The translations under genes were made by a program, and so were the position numbers. The notes under the pieces were generated by a model that did no database searches, was not told the origin of the DNA, and worked only from the letters and a program-made list of their open reading frames with translations. DNA of 64,000 bases from Pycnopodia helianthoides (taxonomy: Eukaryota; Echinodermata; Asteroidea; Forcipulatida; Asteriidae). Location of the stretch: assembly GCA_032158295.1 (NCBI GenBank), contig CM063244.1:29018241-29082240 (forward strand), written 5' to 3'. Position 1 is the first letter of the stretch, and every line of letters begins with the position of its first letter. Shown here piece after piece: positions 43,601 to 55,600 of the stretch.

Positions 43601-46600
43601 CCATCGCTTGTTCTTACATTCGTCACCGACATTGTGGAACAATTGGCCAAACTTTATCAAAACTGCTCCAATTGAAAACATTTCCAAATCTATGCTATAA
43701 ACGTACCTCTTTAATTGATTTATTACTAATTTCTTTTGTTAAGCGCATCGGGACATTTGTGTGAGGCACTCTATAAGTACGGTTTATTATTACTATTATT
43801 ATTAATAGTTTTGAACTCTGCTTTGATTTATTGGCAGGTCTTCCAGCAGTATGAGTTTAACATTTCAGTCAATGCTTGGTCAGCATTCAGTAACCACTAG
43901 AGATATCGATGTCAATGAACACACCATGGTGCAATTTGAGGTATGATATTTGCAAAAACAAAAAATTATCAGATCATAAATTCTGAAAAAACAGCATGCC
44001 TTTTTGTTCTCATTATGTAGTGTGTAGTGACGAGTGTGGATTATGTAGTGTGGAGTGGGGACTCCCCCCTGAAAAAAATAAAATAAATAAAAATAAATAG
44101 ATCAATAAATAACAATAATAATGAAAATGTAAAAATTTGAAAGCACACAAACATTTTACGGATCAAGTTTGTGGGGTCCGGCTTCTATAGAATTCCTCTG
44201 TGGGGTCCAAGTGGAACAAAGAAAGACTTTGTGGGGCTATTTTTTTTTATTGTGTAAAAGAGTCCATAAGGGCCCATCCGTATTCCCACACAGTTATGTG
44301 AACACCTACAATAGGGGACCTCATGTTGTCCCTCTTGTGTTTGTACTTTTTGGCAACAGCTCCCATTGGTTTTGTACACACTTTCCAACTGGGGACCTTC
44401 ACCCAACTGGGAACCCTTCTGTCCTTTGTTTATATAGTTCACTAGTTTGAATGTGTATACCTACCCACACACACACAGCTCTGTGTCACATACACTCTGT
44501 GGACATTCCTGTGTTCTTTCCACTTAATTCAGAAAAAAACATTCTTCACATGTAATTCTTGACAAATTTCATTTTTATTTTCTACATTGAAGATCAATGC
44601 TGGCTGCACGGACCAGACTATTTCCACTAACCCCATTACCCTGGAATACTCCAGGGACTACGGAACCACCTGGGACCTTCTCAAACCAGACTGTTTCAAT
44701 GTTAACTGGTCTAGTAGCCTGTGTTCTGGCCATGCCTCTGAGCCAAGTGTATACTACATTGGAGAGCAGAAACCTTGGGAGAGGGTGACCATACTAATCA
44801 ATGGACTTCATATTTGTGGGTAAGGCAGTCTGTGGATTGATGTATTGGGCACTGGCTATGGCCGAAATGCTGAAAAGTCCTATTCTTCAATGTTGTTGTT
44901 GCAGCGAACGGCCATAGCTGAAGTTGCTTGATTCATGTTAGATTTAAACAGTCTGGTACAATGACCTGCTTAGTCACAAGTTACCGTTTAAATTTGAATT
45001 CCTCAGACTATAGAAACAGTTGCTATGTCAAATGGTTTGGGCAAGCTTTTGTATAGCAACCTCGCCATATCCATTCATTTAGAATTGTGTATGTGGTGTT
45101 TGCTATCTCTGGCGTAGCATTTTAATGCATCTTGAAAGTTGAGATCTAAACTCTGAATCAAGCTATTCTAGTGGCAATTTCTCTGTCAACAGATATATTT
45201 TTTAATGCAAGAAACTTTTTCTAACATTTTGTTGTTATCGGCAAACATTCCTCGTAAATGTTCTCTCTCATTTTATATTTTGTAAAGAACTGTTCGTTTC
45301 CGATGGTACCAGGGATTCTACAGATCCAGACGAGAGCATATGCATCCCTGGGCACTGGATAACATTTACATTGGTCCCCTTTGCCCTCATTTGTGCAATG
45401 GACATGGTGCTTGCATTGATGGGAACCAGTGTGTTTGTGATGAAGGATATGGTGGGCGGAGCTGTCACCTCATCAAGCAGAACCCACGATACCTCAAGGA
45501 AACATTTGAAGGTACTCAAACATTTATTTGTTTTTTTCAAAAGCAATTTTCGCATGTGAATTCTTCAGTAATTTTTTATTTATTTTTTATTTACCTGTCT
45601 ATTCATTTTTCATCAAGGCCTACAACTTCATAAAGTTTCCACGCTCCAAAAGCTTCACTTTTTAAATTAAGCTAATCATGAACATGCCAACCTTTGCGCA
45701 AAACTGACAGGTTTTTTTCTTCACAAAGTGGCAATCAATTATTCAATATTGTAATGCATGGCATGCACTCTGCTCAAATGAAAGAAAAAGCAATGTTCTT
45801 GTGTGAGCACAGGGGTGATGGCCTTGTTTTCATGAATTGCACAAATGTAGTGCTGTATTACAATGGCACGCACTACTTCGTGAAAACCAAAATTTACCAG
45901 TTTTGCTTTTTTTTTCCAGGAACTAACACTCATCTCTTCTCCTTTATCGCTTCTTAATCTACTACATAAAAGAGTCGGAGCCAGAATATTTATCACATTC
46001 AAAGCACCAAGTGTCCACATTGAAAAAGCTAATTGAAAACACTCTGAAGGAAAGTGGTTTAAAAAATGTTCAACTTAAGGGTTTGAAAGAAATTGGTTGC
46101 TAGTTTTTACTAGTATATAACAAGCGTGTTATTTTGTTGTGTTGCTGACAAATTTTTAATACATTTAAAGGAACATTACAGAATTGCTTGCTTTGTAAGC
46201 ACTTTATGTAATCCACCATATACATAAACTGACAAACCTGTAGAAGTTTGAGATCGATCGGCCATCTGGGTCACAAGAAAATAGAGAAAAATCGATTACA
46301 CATTTGCATGAAATCATATAGATTCAACAAATGAATAAAACGCTCACTGATAGATAAACTCCAATCGGAAAATTAGTTTATTAATTTCTCATCAAATATG
46401 GCATTTCAGACAGAAATATTTCAAGGGATGTTTTCTACTATCTATAAGACCGTGTAAGTTTTATGTAAATCTGTGATCAAAAAGTATATTTTATAAGTTT
46501 TTTCTTTCCAATTCTGTTATGTTCCTTTAAAGAAATACCCTTTCTAGAAAAAAAGTTTTATATGTTTTTCGTTTTCAAACAGCATCATCTGTCAACATTT

Positions 46601-49600
46601 GTACAGGGAACAAAATTAAAAAGAAAAAAAGAAAAAGGTAATTCTATCGTGAAAATCGGGCCATATAGTAATTTTTACTTGAAGTATAATTAGGCTAGCA
46701 ATCCTAAACTGTTTCTTGAATATTATTAGATTCTCAGATGGACTCGATGAAGTTTCTTCAGTGGAGTGGTGGGGAGGTAACTGATAAGTGTGGTACCCTT
46801 ATCACTGGCACCAGTCTACATTTTGCTGGTAATGGTAAACGTGTGCTGGTGACTCGGGATTTAGACCTGACATCTGCCAGGTGAGTCCAGTAACCCAGTG
46901 CATTATTTTATCTTTCTTCTCTTTTCTAGGCAAGATTTATCAGCAAGAGACATGCAAAATTGCATTATTCCTTATTTTTTCTGTTCTTCTCTTATTTTAG
47001 TTGTAAGTTCATAATATTTTACATTTAAATATTTGTTAAAACCCAAAATAAAGAATTGGTAATTTGAAGAAGCATGTTTTTTGTCAAAAAGCATCATGGT
47101 TAATTTATTGTCAGTTTTTAAAATAAATTTAATCCATTTTAGAAATGCAAACTATTTCAATATATTTTATCTGAATGGAAATGTTCAATGACCATAGGGC
47201 TAAAAATGAACACTGGACCGTAGGCCAGAGGCCAGTGATTTTAGCGTCAAGTCCAGTGGTCTTTCAATTTGAAATTGTTTTTTTGTTGGTGTTTGTCCTT
47301 GCTATCCTGTAAGCCTCTTCCATTTGTTTTTTTCCAATTTGAATAATAATAGGCTACCTCAAAGTGTGGTGTTTTTGTGGACAAAATGTTGACTATGATT
47401 CTGATAAATATCTTTCAAATCTCTCGCGTATCGAAGTACACTTATGCATAAGAAAATTGAGATAGATCTTCTCTTTAGTGCTTGCTTGTTCAACTCATGT
47501 TGATTCTGGTCTTGAAAAATTTATTCTGGTCCAGTAAATATTTTGAGCTACCAGCCCTTCAGTCTTGCGGATAATCCCCAAATTTGAGCCCTAGACCTTA
47601 TCAAGACATTGTCCAGTGAAACATTGGTAGATCTGATCAACTCTAACAAACTCAAGAGGTTTTATAATCGGTGACTGTATTTCTCTTCACATGAAGTATC
47701 GTCCATTTCTTCATTCGTCTTGGGTGCGGTCAAGACACGCCCAGCGTCAAGAACCACCCTGTGCAGCTCCAGTATTCAACCAACGGTGGCATCATATGGA
47801 ATCTGATTGAGGAGATTGACTTCAACAACAGGAGTAAAGTATCAAAGTACGTCATGCTGGAGCTGCCCACCAGTGCAAGAAGTAATATTACCAGAATCCG
47901 ATGGTGGCAACCGTCACACGTGGGCAGCTTCCTGGATGACTGGGCAATTGATCAGGTATGTAGACAGTAAGTTGTAGGTCTCTAGACCCAATTTGCTGTT
48001 GCTAGGTCTTTATTTTAAAGACTACTGGGTTACTCAGTCTCTGTCTCAGAGAAAAGGTCTTGGGGTCTCGTGTCCAGACCTTTCAAGACCTTAATTTCAT
48101 AATTGACTCCGGTAATCAGAAAATAAAATGGTAGTATTTACTGGTAATTTTTTCTTTTAGTATTTTTTCCTTGTGTTATACATATGGAGTGTGAAAATTT
48201 GTTGAACCAACATCCTTCAGGATATGGTGCAAGATTGATTAATACATGTACAAATGTTCACAACAGTTTTTCAGAATAAAAAATCCAGTGAAAACAAAGA
48301 CAGTTGTCTTTGAAAATTGTTAAAATTATTGTGTACAGTACAGATTTGTATGAGGTCTAGGTCTCAGTATCGACAGTATACAGTTGATGACTTCCAACAG
48401 GAGTCCCTGAACAACGATATTGACAAAATAGGGAGAACACCAATATAGGGCTTGTTAGCTCAGTTGGTAGCTCACCGGCGCGTAAAACCAGAGGTCGTAG
48501 GTTCAAATCCTGCTCTGTAATCAATTTTTCTTTGTTCACCCCAAAATTGAGTTTCATTTTTAGGCATACTATTATTTTTAATGTACCTCAGACAACTGTT
48601 AAACTGACTTTTTTGAAAGTGAACGTTTACATATTTTCTTTCAGAAAATAAACATTAATGATAAAATAATGTTCTTCTAACTGCCCTCATTCAAGATTGC
48701 ATCTTTGCATTTATTAACCCCCAACCCCTTTTTGTGATCTTCCAGATCTTTATTGGCAGTCATGGTCAGGCTGTACTTCAAGATGACTTTGATTCATCCA
48801 TGCAGCGAGACAGCAATGAGATTACATCAGTACATGATCAGAACTGGCTCCTGTCACCTGGTGGAGTTATGGAACAGGCAAGTTGGAGTTTTCTGTAAAA
48901 TAATGTAAATGACTTTAAAGGTAAAGATGACCAAAATATTAGCCATGATATCTTTGGATTTGTCTATAGTCTCTTCAGAATTTTCTAATTTTTAAATTGA
49001 ACCAGTAAAGATTTAATTCAATTTTTTTGCAATAAATCATTAATGTAATTTGTGGTAGTTTTTCTTACACTATTGAACTTTATTCTATTTCATTGTAATG
49101 GCCTAAGATGACATTTCAGACAGATCTGAATTTTTGCCTCTTTAATGTAACAGTTGAACTTCTTCATATTGTAGGTTTGTGATTCAGGCACGAACTCTCT
49201 ACACTTTAGCAGCAATGATCAGATGAGGTATATGGTCAGCACTGATGTGATGGTGACGGAGGGAACGTTCTTACAGTTTGAGCTAGCCATGGGATGCACA
49301 AACTCACACCAATGTTACAGTAAGCATCAAATACAAACAGTCCAAATGAACAACCAAATAATTTACAGATGGTAAATAAAAAACAAATCGGGTCACATCC
49401 GTGTAGCGGTTATTTAAGTTTTTGAAGACCATTCCGATGATGTATAGATTGTAAAAATTCAACAGTGGTTCAGGAGTTGTCATTATTTGAAATATTAAAC
49501 TTTAATGTAATGTAATTTGAAACCTCATGACGTCATGAAAATTTTTCCGTCTTCATATTGAGGTTTAATTGTCTGATGTTTCAATGTTCGAATCAGTTTC

Positions 49601-52600
49601 AATCTTGAGTTATGGTGTAGAGAAGAGTGGAGTGGAAGAAAAAGAAAAAGATAAAGAAGAAGAAGAAAAGGGAAAAAGTAGGTGTTCGGGCTGCTGCCCA
49701 AGCACCTAAATGCAACGATCTTGTACAAAACAGAGCATATTCTGCAAGCAGACAAACTTCTGTGAAATTTGAATTCAAAAATCTCCAGCATCTCGTCACA
49801 TTTTTTTGCTGTTTTCATTGACATTAACTTTTTAAGTCCTAAAATGTAAAGTTCCGTAGAAAGCACACCCAGAAAAATAAAAAATTTACAATTTTGAGTT
49901 TAGAAAAAAAAAACTGCTTAAAGTTTTCATGATGTTCACATTTCAATTGCACATTATTCCAGGTTCATACATAATGCTCTGTAACAGAGAAAAATTTTGT
50001 TAAACAAGTTGTTACTCATTTATAAATAATGCTTTGAGAAAAAATAACAGCAGATTTGCATCATTGAAATTATTCACTTTCAATGCTATTGAAATGTGAT
50101 GTCATTGGATTTTTTTTTTTTTGGGGGGGGGGGTAGGTTTAGACGCAATTCACAATGGCATTTCACATCGCTTTAATGTGAGACCTGTAATGTTTTACCC
50201 ACATTCATAGGGACTCTATCTATTGGAAAATAAAAAAACTAAATTTGATTTTAGAGCCCCTCTTTAACAAAACCTTGGATGTAAAAGAGATTCATGTCAT
50301 TGTTTCCCTGTTCCACTTTCTTTATCAGGTTCCACCATTTCTCAAAACTTATTCTACTCTATTCTTTTTCTTTCCCCATCAGAAATAAGCCTGGAGTACT
50401 CATTGGACATGGGTAAGCATTGGCAGCTAGTAAACCAAGAGTGTCTTCCATCTCAGGTCAACTGTGCTAGCTATCAACCCAGCAGCAACTTTGGTGCTGA
50501 GGTCTACTCTGGTTGGAGTAGAGTTGTCATAGTTCTGCCACCTCATACATGGTACGTTTAAAAAAAAAAGTAGAGGTTTTGTACCAAATGTTTGTGCAAA
50601 GCCATTTGCAAAGGGACAAGTTTAGTTTGGTTTGGTTTGGCTCATGACCTGGTAAGATCGTGGGAGGTCAGGAGGTCTTTTGCACCCCCCTCCCTTTGTA
50701 CCGAGCTACTTAAATATTTTCCTTAACAAATGACAGGAGTATGGAGCAGGTTTTTTAGTTTATTTATTAGTTCCATGGAAGTAGTATTTTGGTCCCTTAA
50801 AATGAAAGAATTAATCCAAAATTGGGGGAACAAATTTGTTAGGGGTTTTTTCCCTCCTCTTGACAGGCTCCGTATGGGAGGGCATTTTTGGGGTACATAG
50901 AAGTGATGTATTTCCACCTGACAAATACACAGACAAAGGGATTTATTGTTGGAGTGAACTCTGCCAGGAGTTCCTTTATTTCGAGTTCCAAAACCAGCCA
51001 GTACTTTCCACTCATATATAAATAAGTATTCCAATTCCGATTATATACACTTTGCGAATCCGCAAAGGTTCCCACTTCTCAGCGATTTGCTAAAGAAGGT
51101 ACCCGACTATTTACATTTATTATAACAGTTCCCGCACTCATTGACTGGAGATACTCCGGGTCGATGAGGTTCCCACTTCCAGCGAGTTGCGAAGAAGGTA
51201 CTGATCCGTACTGGCCTAACTTCTTCATTGAAGTTTCCAATTTAATGTATTTCTTTATATACAATCACATCATTTTATTACCACAATATATACATGTACA
51301 TAGCAATTCATATAAATTAATTTACCACTTTCCTTACGGGCTTTCATGCATGTTAGCTTAGTTATATAGGAAAAGCAACCTAAACTACCGCTTTGAATTA
51401 ATAGTCTGTAATTTAAGTTGTAAGCTTATTTGTCAACTTAACAAATGTACACGTAATATGTCGTATATGACACAGTTTATCCCTGACCCTTCCATTAAAC
51501 CTTTGGGTGGGAGGGAGGGAATTTTCTTGAAACCACGATATGTCTGAACTCCTTGGTGGCAGAATATTCAATGACGTTTCCCAGAAAGCCAACCGCCCTT
51601 TTGCCCAAAATGCATTGGTTGGTTGGTTGAAAAGAACAATGGAACCACGTCTGATTGCACCTCGACAATCGCACTTGCTTAGCCCCAACTGTGACATGAA
51701 TATGTAAAATTTCCCGGTGTTAAATCAGTTTACTGCCTTACGCAATAAACCCTATTGTGACTTCCCCCCCCTTTCCATTTCAAAGCTGTGGATCTTATAA
51801 GAGTGTGTTTTTCTGTTCTCCAGGTCAAAGTCAACTCAGTTCCGTTGGCGGCAGCCCGATGGATTTGAACCATCTAGTACCTGGGCACTTAGCTATGTGT
51901 ATATTGGCTCTGAGTGTCGGAATATGTGCACAGGTCATGGCAGATGCAACAGTGGCCACTGTATGTAAGTCACAATGAATTCTAATCAAATTTCAGTATT
52001 AAAGGATAATGCATATTTGATTTGATTTGTTCTTTGTCTTTTGTCTTTTAGTCTTTGTTTTTGGTTTTTGTTTTCGTTCAGGTTTTTTGGTTTTGTTTGT
52101 TTTGGTTTGGGGTGGTTTTTGTTGTGTCTTTTAAAAAAAATGTTGATGTTTTTTACAGATTTAGTTTAAAACGGCTGGTTAAAACCTTGTCACCATTCTT
52201 TTATTCACTTAATCCGTCATTTTTTCTACAGCTGTGACAGCGGATGGCAAGGTATCGACTGCAGCTACCCAAACAAACCTCTACCCAGTCAGATGCGAGA
52301 ATCATTCTCTCAACAGCCTGCTGTTTCTGGATGGACCATGTGGCGTAATATCAATGGAGGAATAGTAACATCTACATGCGGTCCTGTGGCTTCAGGCAAA
52401 GCTATGCATTTCATTGGGGTAAGGTTGTTATGTCACTATAATGGATGGTCTGGAAGCTGAGCTTTGCTTTGCATGCATTTTCTTTTCATTGAAATGTGGT
52501 TGATGCACAGTTATGTCTTCAAGGAATACAGGATTTGTAGAGCTAACAAAATAGTCAGTGTTCATGCTTTGTGTGGTCAACCACATACATAAAATGACAA

Positions 52601-55600
52601 ACCTGCAACAATTTGGGCTTAAATTTGTGTGTGAGTCTGAAGAAAATAGTGAAAATAAATCAGCATGTAAACACTTTGACCTACAGTTGTAAAAACCAAA
52701 ACCAGCTGGGTTTTTTAGGTTTTAAGCATTAGTCTACTCCAATTTGACTTAATTTCAGAGTGAAATATTTCTCATTAAAAATTGGTCCCAGTATGAACTT
52801 CATAATCAGTAAGCTTTCAGACTGAAATTAAACAACGATATTTTGTATCCTTACCAATCCTGTGTAACACCTTTATATCATTTGTCTTGATATATGGAAA
52901 CTTTATGAACTTTTTATTATACTTTAAGGTGTGTCAAGACATTTTGTACATTTTGTAAAATACAAAATACTGATCTAGCACTTACAATATATGGTTATTG
53001 TTTTCTATGACATGGTACTTATCGTCTTCCTGTACTGTGCAGAAATTTTATTGTGCTTAGCAATTTTTTTTTCCTTAAGCAGCTCTATAAAATTGGGCCC
53101 AGATCTTGAGTTCAGTCCTCTAGACCGGTCGGCCCATTTGCCTTTGTTTTGAAGTTCATCTTAAATTATAATTTCATGGTAGTTTGGCTGGTAACCTTAT
53201 TCTGGTAAGCAGAATTTGATTGTGCTTAGCAATTTCTTTTCCTTAAGCAGCTCTTTAAAAATGGGCCCAGATCTTGAGTTCAGTCCTCTAGACCTCTCAG
53301 GCCTGTGTTTTGTAGTTCATCTTAAATTATAATTTCAAACTTAATACGCTTGATTGTCCAATCCTCAGGCTTGTACGCGTCAGCTGACCACAACTGATTT
53401 TGACTTGAGCCAGGGTCTTCATATGCAGTTTTATCTACGCTATGGCTGTCTTACAATGCCAACACAGCGTAAACAAAATGTGCTTCTACAATACTCAACA
53501 GATGGAGGAATCAGCTGGACCCTACTTACAGAACTGCATTATGATAGACATGCCACACCCAGGTGAATATTTGAGTTGTGGACTTTTTACTTCTTCACAT
53601 CTGTGTTTTTGTGTTGTTTCGTGCCCACCACTTGTGAGTTAGATCTTGAATGCCCGTTACAATGATTGGATTGTCAGAAGTGATCACACAAATTAGATTT
53701 CCCATCAGGCTACAGAAAGTGTTGTGATAATGCATGTATGGGCAATCTTTGTATCTAGTTTATTTTAGGTTTGAACAAAAAGAAAATTGACGAGAGCGGG
53801 ACTTGAACCTGACACTATGAAAATCTTTGCTCTGATTCCACTGTGAAATCTCAGTGAAGCGCAGGATTTGGCTGAAATTCAAGGAATTATTTCTCTCTTT
53901 CACCATGCTTTAAAGGAATTGCAATTCCTTAAACCACCTTGAAAAAAGTGCCACCGGACAATTTACTGGTCTCCGTGAATTTCACCGTGATTTCAGGGAA
54001 TGCTCTCCTTCTAAGCCTAGAACTCTTTAATTGGTGAGTAATGTTTTCAGCAGTGCAGCACTGTAAAAAACGATGTGAAACACTTAGGCTCTGGCTAGTT
54101 AGAAAAGAACTCTGTGAAAAGGGGGAATTTACAATTTCAAGGAGAAAAGTGGATTTTTACTCCATTTTCAAGATGAACATTTTGGGGGCAATCTTTTTGA
54201 TATGTTTCCATATCTATATATGTTTGATATGTTTTTGATGGGCATAGTCTGGTACCATTTTGCCATACACATTCATTCAGAATAGTGTATGGGTGTCCAC
54301 CTTTTCTATAACACTGCACAAAAGCTTCCTCGGAACCATCTAGTTAGAGGAAATCAAGTTTCAGCAGTCACTTGTAACTAAGCATGTCATTATGCCATAT
54401 ATTCAAATCTCACTCGCAAACAGCTTACTGCACTCTTTTTAGAGGCACGTTTTTGTAAGTTGTATTTATTTGATTTTTGGTTGAACAAAGACAAATTGAC
54501 TAGTGCAGGATTCGAACCTGCGACCTCCGGAATTAATGCACTGGCACTCTACCAACTGAGCTATTTAGTCCTAATGTTGGTGGGCTCCCTGTTTTATTAA
54601 TATCTTTGTTTGGGGGTGGCAGTCAGAATCCATTCAACCTGTAACTGCCTTATAACCAGGGATCACACCCAAATTTATGATACAACCTGGGAACTAGCCA
54701 AATTGTACAAAGTTTACGGTCATTTTCCCTTGTGGCTTATTACTTGTATTTATTTGCTTCCATTTAGTTTTGTGTCTATCAAGCTGCCAGACTCTGCCAG
54801 AACCATCGGGACTCGTTTCAGTTGGTGGCAACCAAGTCATCCAGGAGCAAACCAAGCTGACTGGGCCATTGATAACATTCTCATCGGTGGCTCTGACAAC
54901 CTCCAAACCACTTTGTCAGACAACTTTGATTCTGGTCAGCCAAGTAGTGATTGGCTTTTCCTTGACAATGCTGCTGTGGGATCAATCTGTGAGACTGAGG
55001 AAGGGACAACGTCAAGCGGAGTCTCCGATCAGATGAGGAGTGGTTTGTCCTTGGTTGGTGGGATAGACTCAGAGGAAGGCACCGTGATCACCACCACGGA
55101 TCTACAGCTACAGGAAGGAACTGTCCTTGAGTTTCAGGTATTTCATTTTTGCTAAACAACTGAAAATGTGCTAAACAACTGAAAACATTTTTGCTAAACA
55201 ACTGAAAATGTGCTTGAACTTTGATTTGTTTTGTACTCGTGCTCAAAATTGAACTTTCCTGTCTGCTTTCCTGTACGTGCAATGAATACAGGAAAAGAAA
55301 AAAGAAAATTAAATTGTCTATGATGTACTCATGTTAAGCAGATATACTTTTGGTAATTGTCAAAGACAAGTATCCTCACTTGGTGTATTCCAACATGTGC
55401 ATAAATTAACAAAGCTGTGAAAATTTGGGCTCAATTGGTTATCGAAGTTGCAAGAAGATAATTAAAGAAAGAACACTCTTGTTACATAGAATTGTGTGCT
55501 TTCAGATGTCTAAAAAAGGCTTCCTGCCTGAAGCCTTTTTCAGATTCAAATATTTCAGTGAAACATTACCTCTTTCTCAAAAACTACATTATTTCACAGG

